A DNA stretch of 64,000 nucleotides from Okapia johnstoni (lineage: Eukaryota; Chordata; Mammalia; Artiodactyla; Giraffidae), in assembly GCA_024291935.2 (NCBI GenBank), contig CM044315.1, positions 55,092,385 through 55,156,384 on the forward strand, given 5' to 3'. How positions within the stretch are numbered: the stretch's first letter is position 1; each line of letters starts with the position of its first letter. Below the pieces are notes generated by a model. The model was not told the DNA's origin. It ran no database searches and saw nothing but the letters and a program-made list of their open reading frames with translations. Both the position numbers and the translations under genes were made by a program. Below are positions 1 through 34,956 of this stretch, piece by piece.

Positions 1-190
1 TCTAGAGGCAGAGAACCGCAACTACTGAGCTCACGTGCACAACTATTGAAGCCCAAGCGCCCTAGAGCCTGTGCTCCACAAAGGAAGCCACCACAGTGAG
101 AAGCCCAAGCATCGCAACTAGAGAGTAGCCCCCACTAGCCAAACTAGAGAAAAGCCCATATAGCAAGGAAGACCCAGCAAAGTCTAAAAC
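1..190 (+). mobile_element. Bov-tA-type SINE, 5' cut by window edge
   Basis: Shows the artiodactyl 'ccgcaactactgagc', 'gaagcccaagc' and 'aactagagagtagccc' modules in order with an A-rich tail. Confidence 0.8.
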
Positions 191-2163
191 AAAATTTTAT
201 TATTAAAAAATTAAATATTATAAAATTAGTAATGAACTCAGAAATCTCTCATTCCCCAGTGCTGTGCCGTATGTGTTCTATTACAGGCATACTACTCGAA
301 AGACAGGAATATTTGCAGTATCTGACCTTTGTCATGGGAACAAATTTAAATTGATTTTGTGAGCCATGTTGACATTTAATCAAGTGCGGTTATTAAAAAA
401 AGAAATACTGCAATCTGTTCTTCAACAAACCTTCAATTTCTATCCCAAAGCAATTACATTGCATAATTTCTTTCAAAGTTTATAGCTGTATTATGAAGCA
501 AGTGGAATCAGAGTTTCTTTAGTTGTGATGAGAATTCTTTTTTAAATATTTATCTTTGGATAATTACTAAAAGAAGTTTTCTTATTTTTAATAATAAGAC
601 TTTTGCTATCCCTTGATGACTTTGGTTTAATCGTGTTTGCCATATTTCTTATTTCTTTTGATACTGGCCTCCTAAGAGAGGTTTCTTATGAAGCATTTGT
701 GTTCCCTTTCACGCATTTCTAAAGTGCGTTACAAGCTTTATTTCTTTTTCCCTGAAACTTTCTTTAGGTTCACCTGAGTAATTGATTGCATTATTTTTAC
801 TTTACAAAAACACAGGGTGTGAGATTTCTATCTTTGTGTAAAATCAATTTGTAGTTCCCAACCGTTTTCTGGCTCCTCTGTGGAATTCAGGTCATTTAAG
901 GCTATGCTGTTGCTAAAAGGAATGTCAATTTTTTTAATGCCAGATTGCATTACTCTCTTATTTACCCCTCACATGTCAGAACTGGCCATCTTTGGCACAA
1001 AATTGCAAAATAATGGACCATTTTATAATCCTTATCTACAATAGAATTCACTAAAAATCTAACGAAAATGTATGAGGCAGGATTGAATTTTGACTAATGT
1101 GCCTTATAAAGCAACTCCGAATATTTGTGTCCTAGAAGCCTGACCTCATCCAACCTGACCAGTATGTGGCTGTCTGGTTATGTTACAAAGCCAGATGTAC
1201 TATGAAGTGGAGTGCAGTGTTTAAACACTGAGTCATCATCTCAGTGTGAACTGTGCTAATGGAGACATACTTGCAGATAACCAAAAGTGTAGATAAGCTT
1301 CTTAAACCCCAATAAATATAACGGTGCCTTCTCGGGCAGTAAAGGACAGGGCCTAGAACATGGTTTTGACAGTTAATTCTATACATCAACTTGTCTGAGC
1401 TATAATGCCCACTCTTTGGTCAAATAAATACTCATCCAGATGGTGCTGTGAAGATATTTCTTTAGTGATTAACACTTAAATCGTAGCCTTTGAGTAAACG
1501 AAACTAGTCTCTGTAATGTGGGGTAGCCCTGACTCTATCAGACAAAGACTAAGCAATTCTGCTTCAAAAACAGTAACACAGAAACCTTGCTTGAGATTCT
1601 AACTTGCTGGACTGCCCTGAAGATTTTGAACTCGAGATTGCAAAAACTCTTAGATGAATCTCCAGCCTGCCCCACACACATTTCAGACTTACCATACCCC
1701 ATCATCACATGATTAAATTTCTTGAGATAAATCTCTCTCAATCTCTCTCTCTACATATGCATGCGCACACACACACATACACACACACACAGTCGGTTCT
1801 GTTCCTCTGGAGAACTTTAATAAAATGGTAGTTACTTATTGCTCATCAGAAACTCCACGGGACTGAATATACAAATGGGCAAAGGATAGACCATATATAA
1901 AAACAGAACTTTGACCTACCATCTGCAGCAACCCCCTCAGAAACCAACTCCTTTTCTACAATAAACAACCTAGGAAGCCAGTTGCTATAAGTCAGATTTA
2001 TAGGAAATCTGATTTCTATCTTGAGTGACAATCCAGGAAGCTAAACATTTCCTTCTGTAATAATCAGCCCCAAATGGTTAGGACTTGATTAATAACTGAT
2101 TGCTTCCCTAATTTTTGTCCCTGCTTTTAACTGAGGACTAATCCTAGAAAGTCAAATATGCTC
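191..2163. other. Intergenic, downstream of CTH
   Basis: AT-rich sequence with no gene signal. It holds an AC-rich microsatellite (about 1767-1791) and short chance ORFs only. Confidence 0.6.
1762..1791. repeat. (AC)n microsatellite
   Basis: Interrupted CA repeat beginning GCGCACACACACAC. Confidence 0.85.
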
Positions 2164-2273
2164 TCCATTCTTGCCTGGGAAATCCCATGGACAGAGCAGC
2201 CTGGGGGGCTACAGTTCATGCGGTCTCAAGAGTTGGACACCATTTAGCAACTAAACCACCACCACCACCACCC
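2164..2273 (+). mobile_element. BovA-core SINE fragment with (CCA)n tail
   Basis: Carries 'ttcttgcctgggaaatccc' and 'gttggacacc' followed by repeated CCA. Confidence 0.75.
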
Positions 2274-2858
2274 ATTCACACAGGATGCCCACGTTAAGTC
2301 AACCAGCCCAAGCTTTCCTAGGCCAGTAGCCTCTAATCGGGCACAAGTGAAGCCTTCTCTTTATACCACAAAGCTTTTCCATTCTCCTGTCTGCCTTTAT
2401 TTTCCTTAGCCGTTTTTTTTGTTGTTGTTGTAAATATTTATGACAGTGATTTAATGTTATTCATTCAAAAGTTATCTATCAGTTTTAAACATAAAATTTG
2501 TTTCTTATCCACATTAACAGATATTAACCTTTCTACAATTTCTATGCTCTGCCTTCCTTTGAGTCTGATAAAAAACAAGTGACAGTAATGGACTCTCTTG
2601 CAAGCTTAGAATAAAGAGCCTTTGCAGTTCTCATTCAAATGGCCATTTGTTTATCCCCACAGCCATAAGGTACTGAAATAGAAAGAAGTTAATCTTTCAG
2701 AAACCACAGATGGATATAACCAGCCTCAAAATTTTGCTACCTACAGAGACAGAATTTCAGGGTTCCATGTACATAATTTGGAATGTGCACAATACATAAA
2801 AATACATATTTTTATGTATTCTCCTATCCACCACTATTAATCAAGTTCAATAACAGGA

Positions 2859-2981
2859 TTTTTTTTTTTTTTTCACCATTCTCTGCGGCATGTGAGAATC
2901 TCAGTTCCCTAGCCAGGGATCGAACCCATGGCCCCTGCAATGAAAGCATGGAATCTTAATCAGTGGACTGCCAAGGAAGTC
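2859..2981 (-). mobile_element. tRNA-type (CHR-like) SINE
   Basis: A T15 tract, then the reverse complement of the 'ggttcgatccctgg' module, ending 'ggaagtctc'. The short flank CAATAA is repeated on both sides. Confidence 0.7.
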
Positions 2982-3544
2982 TCAATAATAATTTTTTTTT
3001 TAATTGAAACTAATGGTGAAGGCAAACATGACTGAAAGGCTTTAGTACAAACAATTTAAAAAATCCAATTATTTGACTTAGACTTATTGACAATAACATC
3101 CTGATGATGCACCTAACTATGAAAGATTTTAAGTGTTTCTTATTTTAGCCTCAACAAATTAACTGTTTCTGATAAAATTTTCAGAAATGGGTAATATTTC
3201 TCTATAAACATGGCTTTTGACCTGCCATATATGAATTTTTTATAACTAATCTGCAAACACTAAGATTTGAGCATGATTGTTACACAATTAAACTTGTAAA
3301 TTAAGTGGCTGAGATCTCTAAGAGTTGGGAATTAAAAGGGCCCAGGAATGTAATTTAATGCCATATAATACAGAAATATCACAATGGGATGCATGTGATA
3401 ATTAGATTTATTCTTAAAAAAATAGTAAGTACAACCTTAAATCAGTAGAATTTCACAGACTTTTCAGATATTTGATTTTTGGCTTATGATAATTAAGTGT
3501 AAACCATTGCTTTGAGTGCTATTTTCAACAATACAAAAATCACA

Positions 3545-3932
3545 CTTGACTTAAGAACATTTATTCAATAATTTAAATTCCTCATAAAACATCAAAAATG
3601 AATTACCATGATATTGTAAACATGATCGTATAAATCTTAAACTTGAAAAAAAGAACACAATCCCCAATAGCAGCACAAATCTCACCTCCTTCAGAGGCAC
3701 ATGTATATCAAAATTAATTAAAAGATCTGAAATGAATTGACCTGTCAATTACAATAAGGGAAAGAGGAGATTTTTTTTAACAGGGATGATCCCAGGAAGA
3801 TTACAGCTGTGAAAGGTAACGAGGTACCTTAAAATTTTCATTTGAAAATTCTGTGGAGGCTCGTTAATGGTCCATTCAATTATTCAGATTTGATCGTCTC
3901 AGGAAGCAATCACCAACAGCAGTTCTGGGATG
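3545..3932 (-). other. CTH: CTH 3' untranslated region (proposed extent)
   Basis: Continues from the TAG to the first good poly(A) signal on the minus strand. The end is inferred, not seen. A second AATAAA at 3408-3413 could extend it. Confidence 0.6.
3560..3565 (-). terminator. CTH: Poly(A) signal AATAAA for CTH
   Basis: The minus strand reads TTGAATAAATGTTC. About 15-35 nt downstream lies a GT-rich stretch (GTGTGATTTTTGTATTG), the usual layout of a cleavage site. It lies 368 nt after the stop codon. Confidence 0.6.
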
Positions 3933-25891
<21,959 letters not shown>

Positions 25892-25990
25892 GCTGAGCTG
25901 CGAAGAAAGGAAAGAGTAAAAGAGCGAGGAAGATAAAACTATGAAACTGATACTTTATTAAACTAATTAAGGAAGAAGAGAATACAGAAT
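25892..25990 (-). promoter_or_regulatory. Sequence immediately upstream of the CTH start codon
   Basis: On the minus strand the 24 nt before CTCAGCATG are pyrimidine-rich and end TTCGCAG, which looks like a 3' splice acceptor. Further up it is AT-rich (TTTAATAAAGTATC) with almost no CpG. Either the promoter is a non-CpG one or the ATG exon is preceded by an unseen non-coding exon. Confidence 0.35.
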
Positions 25991-26878
25991 AGATGGCTCT
26001 TAACATTTTACTGAAAGGACTGAGGCAATTTGCTTTTCAGATTAACTGCCGGGATACAGCCATTAAGCACTGGGGAACAGTGCCTAAGGACCTGCAAACT
26101 TTTAGGAAACCAGGCAAATTTTTAGCCCTGGGGAAAAAAATGAATGGACTTCAAAGCACTAATAAATATTAATATACATTTAATTAACATTTTTCTGTTA
26201 AAAATATATCAACTGCAACTCATCTCACGAGTTATATATAGCTGTACATGGGTATGTTTTTATGTGTTATGAAGCTTAGGGACCAGGAGGGTCCTAATTA
26301 GCTTATCTCCTAAACGAGCTTACCTCCTAATGTCTGTGAACAAACACTGAATTTCATAAATATGGATATTGTATTTAGTATTACCATAACAAAAGATTCT
26401 TTTTTAAATGACACTAATATAAATGCTCTAAATCAAGCCTTTTTCACTCTCATAAATTGAGAAAACTTTAATAGGCAGCAGCTCAGTATTATGTATCAAG
26501 GATTCCCATGACTTAGTAACTTCACTTGTAGGAATTTATTCTTCAAATGTATTCCCGTATGTGTGTAAGGATGAATAAGGATGTTATTCATACCTATTTT
26601 TGCTATTTTAAAAGCAAAAGAATGGGAAACAGCTTATGTATCCGTCCATAGGAGACTGATGTGTTAATGACACAATTCTTGAGGGGTACGGTATAGTTGA
26701 GAAGCAGGAGATTGATCTGAGTTGGTGTGTCATGATCTCTAACTTCTGAGACAGCAAAGCAAGGTGCAAAGCAATGCGTATGTCACGATCCCACTTTTTC
26801 AAGAGAGTTTATACCATGATGCATTGTTTTTAACAATAAAAAAAAATGTAGGTTTATAGAAGCATACATAATTTAATG

Positions 26879-27094
26879 GGCTTCCCAGGTGGCTCAATGG
26901 TAAAGAATCCACCTGCAGTGCAGGAGCAGCAGGAGACGAGGGTTCTATCCCTGGGTCAGGAGGATCCCCTGGGGGAGGGCATGGCAACCCACTCCAGTAT
27001 TCTTGCCTGGAGAATCCATGGACAAGGGAGCCTAGCGGGCTACAATCCATGGGGTCACAAAGACTCAGACGGGACTGAAGAGACTTAGCGTGTG
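26879..27094 (+). mobile_element. Bov-tA-type SINE
   Basis: Full element from 'cttcccaggtggctcaatgg' to 'gacgggactgaagagactt'. ATTTAATG on both sides (26871-26878 and 27095-27102). Confidence 0.92.
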
Positions 27095-27102
27095 ATTTAA
27101 TG

Positions 27103-28235
27103 TGTAAAAATCATTCTGGTAGTTTAAATCATGGATCTGCAGTAAAAAGATAACTTTCTAAAGATAACATTTTATTTGCTTTTGTGTTTAAGTTTTATAC
27201 CATGGGCATATGCTACCTTTTAATAATAAAATTAATACCAGCCATCCTAATTTGAAAACGGCAGTTAAGCAAGTTATTTAGAAAAAAATTTCTTAAGTGA
27301 AAAGAAGACAGCTACTTTAAATATAGTAAATACTATATAGGTTGGAGTGTGTGCTAATTTTTCATGTAAATTAGCTCATGAACAGCGAAACAGCATTATA
27401 ACATTGAAAAAAAGATTAATTCCTTTTGGAGTGGGATTCTACATGAATGTGTTTTTTTGGAGGAAATGAGAGATTCTTTATTTTTTACATTTCTTTCATT
27501 ACACAAAGTTCACTAATATTTTTATAATAAATACTTTTTACACACGATGAAAATAGCATTGTCATTAAAGTCAGGCTATGGATAAAGATATTGTGACAGA
27601 AGAGCGAAAACAGTGAAGACCTGGGAGGGATGTTTCTGACTGTAGAGCATAAATATAGGCAGTGCTTAGATCTGTTTTGTTTTACCTCAAAGGAAACAAA
27701 ATTGATCTTCCTTGGCTTTTGACAATGAAGTTTTTGAGAAGGCAATTTGGGGCTCAGGGAGAGGAGAAAGACATTACAACTCAAGTCCTTAATTTGGGTT
27801 TTGTAGATCACTACAGGGGGCCAAAGCCCTGAGGATATCACTTATGACACCTACTTTTGTTTGCTAGTAAAATTACTGTTTTCAAAATAGTAACAGAAAA
27901 CCCCTTAATCTAGTTTTGATATGAAATAATTGAAAGTGATAAGTCTTGAGAGTAAAAGTCTAAATACTCTTGATAAAATTGTTAAATTCAGTATAAAGAG
28001 AAACACTGGAGATCGAGTTTCTAATACAATTTCTTTGTTTTAGTGATGAGATGAAAAAATTTGTGGCTTGCTCTTGCTGACATGTACAGTGAATATCTAA
28101 TCTGATAATAAACAGAGTGTCAGACATTTGGGTAATAAAGTAGCCCATAAATCATTAAGAGGCATTCCACAATAATATAAAAGGAACAGAATATGACTGA
28201 AAAATATAATGAAGTATCACCTGGGGTATTTTAAC
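27103..28235. other. Intergenic upstream of CTH
   Basis: AT-rich. No gene, exon or repeat family recognised. Confidence 0.5.
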
Positions 28236-28387
28236 AGTAAAGCTCCTGAGTTTGGGAGTCGGAATGCTTGAGTTTGAAGCTCAGTTCTGGCACCTGCTAT
28301 CTGTGTAACCTTGAGGAGTCAATTTACTGAACCTCTAAATCTCAGGCTCCTCCTCTGTAAAAATGAGAAAAATAATAATACTTCACA
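28236..28387 (+). mobile_element. MIR
   Basis: 'agctcagttctggcacctgc', 'gtgtaaccttgaggagtcaa', 'ctcctcctctgtaaaaatg' in order. Confidence 0.65.
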
Positions 28388-28990
28388 GTTTTCAAAAGTT
28401 AAGTCCTTAGAAGCTCATGGCAGACCAGGATAGAATGTGTGGCAAGAAGACCAAGTGGGCAGCACTTAGGTCAGAAAGGTTTGATCTTTTGATATTACAG
28501 CTTCTTTGCAGAGGTATACTATACATAGGCCATGGAGAAAGTTGATGATGTCTTTCTGCACAGCTCACAGAGATAAGATAAGAGTGATAGGTGACTTGAA
28601 CTATTCAAATGTGCCGAAGTCTTGTTCAACTGATAATACAGCAGTTGAAGAGCTCTTGGCTTTCTTGTTAGCAATTTTATATCATAGGGAAAACATTTTA
28701 GGGGGAGTTCTTCAAGTTTCAGGACTGTCTGGCTCACTGCAGAGCGACTGACCTCCCTGGCGGCTGATGACACACTCCTACGTATTTCCACAGACTTCCA
28801 AACATGGAAAGACTAACCCCAGTTGAGAACTATGACTAGAGGAACTAAGGGACTTCTCTAAACTTTATCGCACCAACAGGAGAATGGATTGGTAATGAAG
28901 ACATATGGAGAACTTTGGGAGAAAATGACCTGTTATCCTGAAGATTCTGTTATCTAAGGAATGGAAAGCAAGATATTTAAGATATACTGC
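28388..28990. other. Unassigned intergenic stretch
   Basis: Less AT-rich than its flanks with short overlapping ORFs on both strands. It could be an old LTR. No family recognised. Confidence 0.4.
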
Positions 28991-28994
28991 CTAG

Positions 28995-29090
28995 ACCAAA
29001 CCTCCCCAAACTATGTCCCTAAGAATGTCTATACAAAACAAATGGCTCGTGGCCAAAAAATGTTTTGGAAACACTACACACTTAATCAGC
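28995..29090. mobile_element. MER5-like hAT remnant (tentative)
   Basis: 'ccccaaactatgtccctaag' and 'ccaaaaaatgttttggaaac' recall MER5 ends. Short and decayed. Confidence 0.35.
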
Positions 29091-29935
29091 CATCTTTAGA
29101 GTTATAATACATACTATTAGCATAATAAAGGGTCAGAGAAATCTTAGAATAGGAAACCAAGTATCAAACATTTCAAAAAAGATGACTCTTCTCTATACAT
29201 CTATTAACATGATCTCTTCCTTTGGCATATCTTCCATTTCTACTGTAATATTTTTCTCAACAGTAATTTTAAAAGATAAAAAAATAAAATTTTAAATTTA
29301 AAAATAAATAAGAAAAGCTTCTCGAAATAGAATTTAAACTACAGACATATCTCAGAGATACTGTGGGTTCAGTTCTAGACCACCAGGATAAAATGAATAC
29401 CACAGTAAAGTAAGTCACACAAAATTTTTGGCTTCTTGATGCGTATAAAACTTTTACTTACACTATACTATAATCTATTACATGTGGAAGAGCATTATAT
29501 CTAAAAAATAATGTATATACTTGAATTAAAATACCTTATTGCTAAAATACACTGATCATCATCCAAGCCTTCAACGAAATACAATCTTTTTGCTGGTAGA
29601 GGATCTTGTCTTGAGGTTGATGGCTGCTGACTAGTCATGGTGTGGGTTATTGAAGTTAGGATGGCTGTGGCAATTTCTTTAAATAAGACAGCAATGAAAT
29701 TTGCTGTATCGATTAACCCTTCATTTTGTGAATGATTTCTCTGAAGCATACATGCTATTTGATAGCATCTTACCCACAGCAGAAATTCTTTCAAAACTGG
29801 AGCCAATCCCCTCAAACCCTGAGCAATCTTAAAGTCAACCATAAGAGTTGAAATCAACTTCTTTCAAAGTCCTGTTAATGTTTGCATTTTGACCCCTTCT
29901 CATGGATCATTAATGTTGCTAATGACATCCATTCT

Positions 29936-30074
29936 GGGACTTCCCTGGTGGTCCAGTGGCCAAGACCCATGCTTCCATTTCAGGGACACAGGTTGGATCC
30001 TTGGTCTGGGAAATAAGATCCCACATGCTATGCAATGTGGCCAGAAGTAAATAAATAATCTTTTTCAAAAAACT
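29936..30074 (+). mobile_element. CHR-like SINE inside Tigger1
   Basis: 'gggacttccctggtggtcc' with A-rich tail. 11-bp TSD ACATCCATTCT at 29925-29935 and 30075-30085. Confidence 0.9.
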
Positions 30075-30085
30075 ACATCCATTCT

Positions 30086-30191
30086 ATACATAATAGTTTG
30101 CATATGCTAATCCCAAACTCCCAATCCATCTCTCCCCCAACTCCAACCCCTAGGCAACAACATGTCTGTCTTCTATGGTTCTGTTTCTTAA
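30086..30191. mobile_element. L1 3' UTR fragment inside Tigger1
   Basis: 'atagtttgcatatgctaatc', 'ccaatccatctctccccc', 'aggcaacaacatgtctgtc' resemble an L1 3' UTR. Confidence 0.5.
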
Positions 30192-30252
30192 ATAATAAGG
30201 TTTTAAATACAAAATTACTCCTTGATCTATGGGCTTCAGAAAGGATGCTATG

Positions 30253-30518
30253 TTCAGTTCAGTTCAGTTCAGTGGCTCAGTCATGTCCGACTCTTTGCGA
30301 CCCCATGAATTGCAGCACGCCAGGCCTCTCTTTCCATCACCAACTCCCAGAGTCTACCCAAACCCATGTCCATCGAGTCAGTGATGCCATCCAACCATCT
30401 CATCCTCTGTCATCCCCTTCTCCTCCTGCACCCAATCCTACCCAGCATTAGGGTCTTTTCCAATGAGTCAACTCTTCGCATGAGGTGGCCAAAGTATTGG
30501 AGTTTCAGCTTCAACATC
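30253..30518 (-). mobile_element. BovB LINE 3' fragment inside Tigger1
   Basis: Starts 'agttcagttcagttcagtgg' and runs through 'ccatcgagtcagtgatgcc' to 'gtattggagtttcagcttc'. Confidence 0.92.
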
Positions 30519-31180
30519 ACAAAACAACACAAATCTTGCTGTATATCTCCATCAGGGTTCTTAGATTACCAGGTGCATTGTCTATGAACAGCATTAGTTT
30601 GGAATAATCTTTTTTTCCCCTAAGCAGTAAGTCTCAAAAAGTAGGCTTAAAATATTCAGTAAACTATGTCATAAATAGATGTGCTAACCATCTAGGCTTT
30701 GTTCCATTTATAGAACACTGGGAGCAGATTTAACATAATTCTTATGGGCCTAGGATTTTTGGTAAATGAGCATCAACTTCAACTTCAAGTCACCAACTGC
30801 ATAAGGCCCTAACAAGACTCAGCCTGATCTTTGAAGCTTTGCAGCCAGGCACTGATTTCTCCTCTTTACCTATGTAAAACCCCAGATGCCAACATCTTTC
30901 AATAAAGGCTGTTTCAGTCTACATTGAAATATAAGGCTGATTCATCTACATTGAAAATCTGCTATTTAGTGTTGCCACTTTTATAGTTATTTTAGCTAGA
31001 GCTTCCAGATAACTTGTTGCAGCTTCTACATCAGCACTTGTTGCTTCCCTTGCACTATTATGTTATGGAGATGGCTTTTTTCCTTAAACCCCATCAATTA
31101 ACCTCTGCAAGCTTCAAACTTTTCCTCTTCAGCTTCCTCAGCTCTCTCAACCTTCACAGAATTGAAGAGAGTTAGGGTCT

Positions 31181-31345
31181 TTCCCTGGTGCCTCAGACAT
31201 AAAGAATCTGCCTGCAATGCAGGAAACCTGGATTTGATCCCTGGGTGGGGGAGACGTCCTGGAGAAGGGAATGGCTAACCATTCCAGTATTCTTGCCTGG
31301 AGAATTCCATGGACAGAGGAGCCTGGTGGGCTACAGTCTCTCTTC
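31181..31345 (+). mobile_element. BovA-core SINE, 3' truncated, at the Tigger1 edge
   Basis: 'tttccctggtgcctcagac' to 'ggagcctggtgggctacag'. Tigger homology stops at its left edge and does not resume on the right. Confidence 0.88.
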
Positions 31346-31874
31346 TGCATGCCCACTGCAGTATCCTTGATCAGGTGCTACTGCATGCTCCTGCCTGTTC
31401 CCTTTTCAGTTCACCTTGTACTTTACAGGCAGAATTATTCTTCTAAAATGCAATTTTGATCATGTCAGCACTCTCAATCTGCACTTTGTCCCTAGAGCTG
31501 TACATACATGTGTGACAGTGAACAACACTGAGCTATATTCATTCTTCGCTGATATATTCATTCAACAAAGAACCATCCAGTGACAATTATGTGCAAGCAT
31601 ACTGGTTTGTCTTTGCTCAAGTCTCTTATTATGTGTTACCTAAGCTATCTATTCTATACATTCTATCCTCCATTCTAGCAGGAATAACTTTGAAAATGAA
31701 GATGCAAAACTGATTATGATATGTCCTGATCAGAAAATGTTTAAATTCCTTCACCTGGCATCTATAACCCTTGTATCTTGCCAGTCCTTACCCCTCCCCA
31801 GCCACACCAAGTCACATCCAGCTCCTTGAATGTGCCAACACACTTCCATGATTATGGGTCTTAATACATATTGT

Positions 31875-32091
31875 TTCTCTAGTTCCTCAGTTGGTAAAGA
31901 ATCTGCCTGCAATGCAGGAGACCCGAGTTCCATCCCTGGGTCAGGAAGATCCCCTGGAGAAGGGAATGACTACCCACTCCAGTATTCTTGCCTAGAGAAT
32001 TCCTTGGACAGAGGAGCCTGGTGAGCTACAGTCCAAGGGGTCACAAAGAGTCAGGCATGACTGAGCCACTAACACACACATACACACATTC
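31875..32091 (+). mobile_element. Bov-tA-type SINE
   Basis: 'cctcagttggtaaagaatc' to 'gcatgactgagccactaac' with a CA-rich tail. Confidence 0.9.
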
Positions 32092-32994
32092 CTACTGTTA
32101 TCCTGAAATTATCTTCCCCCTTCTTCACCAGATGAGCTAGCTGCTTTAGGTTCTGTAAATCTCAGCTCAAGCTTTCCCTCTTCTGGCAAGATTTATCTGA
32201 GGTTACTGTCCCCAGAGTTGGTTTTCATCTCACAGATGTGAGTTCTGTAACAATTCTTATTGTTTTTATTTGAAATTGCTTGTTTAAATGTCTTTTGCTG
32301 GGTTACATATTCCTGGAAGGAAGGCAGCAGTATCATCATGTCACCAGCTCCTAGGCTTGAATCTGACATACAGAAAACGTTCAATGAATATTTGTTAAAT
32401 GACTGAATAAACTTTAGGCAATTGAGGGAATTCCAAGATTTCATTTCCCTTTCAAGAGGTCAAGTAGTGGAAATACATCAGTACTATCATACTATTTATT
32501 GTGTCGTTTATTTGTTTCAAGTGAAGAGAACTTCTTTATAAAAGAACTTTGTTCCCAGATGAATTATTAACCAGTGTAGTATAAGAAATCTATTGATATA
32601 TCCATAAATCTCTTGAGGCCTACTACTGCAGTGATTTTTCTGAAGGATAAATCTGACCTTAGAAAGAAGTGAATAAGAAGTTGGAGGGATAGTTGTTAAG
32701 AAGTAAGGGAAAATGAAAGAGTAGGAAAAGGAAATTAGCAAGTTAAGCTGTTTTGCCTATCGCTGCAGTTCAAGAAAAGGAGGAGAAAAACATAATATCA
32801 GCAGCTACTCCTAAGTCTTCTGTATTCAGATTTTTACTCATAAACAAGAAATACTTTGTCTTCTACATGACTACCTTATCTAATCATCAAAAATGAAATG
32901 ATTCAACCTTTAAGATAGTTGGATAAATATATCCAATTATATGTAGGCACTGTTGAGCTCCTATTATACTACTTCTCATTAGAAATAGTCTTGA
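32092..32994. other. Intergenic, no gene seen
   Basis: AT-rich. Only chance ORFs of up to about 80 codons. Confidence 0.5.
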
Positions 32995-33110
32995 GGACCT
33001 CCCCGGAAGTCCAGTGGTTAAGATTCTCCCCTGCCAATGGAAGGGGTACAGTTTGATCCCTGGTCAGGAACTAAGATTTCACATGCTTCACAGTCAAAAG
33101 ATAACATAAA
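32995..33110 (+). mobile_element. CHR-like SINE
   Basis: 'ggaagtccagtggttaagat' and 'gtttgatccctggtcagg' with A-rich tail. Confidence 0.85.
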
Positions 33111-34956
33111 TAAGAAAAAGGCCTGAAAGTCAAGGTCTCTTGTTTATAATTCCACAGTCAGTTCGGTTCAGTTCAATCACTCAGTCATGTCAGATTTTTC
33201 TGACCCATGGACTGCAGTATGCCAGGCTTCCCTGTCCATCATCAACTCCCAGAGCTTCCTCAAACTCATGTCCATTGAGTCGGTGATGCCATCCAACCGT
33301 CTCATCCTCTGTCTTCTCCATCTCCTCCTACCTTCAATCTTTCCCAGCATCAGGGTCTTTTCAAATGAGTCAGTTCTTCACATCAGGTGGCCAAAGTACT
33401 GGAGTGTCAGCTTCAGCATCAGTCCTTCCAATGAATATTCAGGACTGATTTTCTTTAGGACTGACTGCTTTGATCTCCTTGCAGTCCAAGGGACTCTCAA
33501 GAGTCTTCTCCAACACCACAGTTCAATTCTTCCGCACTCAGCTTTCTTTATAGTCCAACTCTCACATCCATACATGACTACTGGAAAAACCATAGCTTTG
33601 ACTAGGTGGACATTTGTTGGCAAACTAATGTCTCTGCTTTCTAATATGCTGCCTAGGTTGGTCATAGCTTTTCTTCAAAAGAGCTAATGTCTTTTAATTT
33701 CATGGCTGCAGTCACCATCTGCAGTGGTTTTGGAGCCCAAGAAAATAAAGTTTCTCACTGTTTCTGCTGCTTCCCCATCTATTTGCCATGAAGTGATGGG
33801 ACCAGATGCCATGATCTTAGTTTTATGAATGTTGAGTTTTAAGCCAGCTTTTTGACTCTCCTCTTTCACTTTCATCAAGAGGTTCCTTAGTTCTTCTTTA
33901 CTTTCTGCCATGAGAGTGGTGTCATCTTCATATCTGAAGTAATTGATATTTCTCCCGGCAATCTTGATTCCAACTGTGCTTCATCCAGCCCAGCATTTTG
34001 CATGATGTACTCTGCATATAAGTTAAATAAGCAGGGTGACAATACACAGCCTCGACGTACTCCTTTCCCGATTTGGAACCAGTCTGCTGTTCCATGTCCA
34101 GTTCTAACTGTTGCTTCTTGACCTGCATACAGATTTCTCAGGAGGCAGGTCAGGGGGTCTGGTATTCCCATCCCTTTAAGAATTTTCCACAGTTTGTTGT
34201 GATCCACACAGTCAGAGGCTTTGGCATAATCAATGAGGCAGAAGTAGATATTTTTCTGGAACTCTTTCGCTTTTTCTATGATCCAGTGGATGTTGGCAAT
34301 TTGATTTCTGGTTCCTCCATCTTTTCTAAATACAGCTTGAATATCTGAAGTTCATGGCTCATGTACTGTTGAAGCTTGGCTTGGAGGAATTTGAGAATTA
34401 CTTTGCTAGTGAGTGAGATGAGTGCAATTGTGCGGTAGTTTGAACATTCTTTGGCATTGCCTTTCTTTGGGATTGGAATGCAAACAGATCTTTTCCAGTC
34501 CTGTGGCCACTGCTGAGTTTTCCAAATTTGCTGGCATATTGAGAGCAGTATTTTCACATCATCATCATTTAGGATTTGAAATAGCTCAACTGGAATTCCA
34601 TCACCTCCTCTAGCTTTGTTCATAGTGATATTTCCTAAGGCCCACTTGACTTTGCATTCCAGGATGTCTGGCTCTAGGTGAGTGATCACACCATCATGGT
34701 TATCTGGGTCATGAAGACCTTTTCTGTATAGTTCTTCTGTGTATTCTTGCCACCTCTTCTTAATATCTTCTGCTTCTGTTAGGTCCATACCATTTCTGTC
34801 CTTTATTGTGCCCGTCTTTGCATGAAAATTTCCCTTGGTATCTCTAATTTTCTTGAAGAGATCTCTAGTCTTTCCCATTCTGCTGTTTTCCTCTATTTCT
34901 TTGCAGTGATCACTGAGAAAGGCTTTCTTAATTCTCCTTGCTATTCTTTCAGTCCA

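Larger units (their letters stand above)
29343..31180 (-). mobile_element. Tigger1 (pogo/TcMar) DNA transposon remnant, interrupted
   Basis: The minus strand encodes pieces of a Tigger transposase. A 118-codon open stretch (29501-29857) carries the C-terminal TSQQPSTSRQDPLPAKRL, and further transposase-related sequence runs from 30191 to 31179. An internal deletion joins two distant parts near 29828. The element is interrupted by a CHR-like SINE, an L1 piece and a BovB 3' end. It is not functional. Confidence 0.88.
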
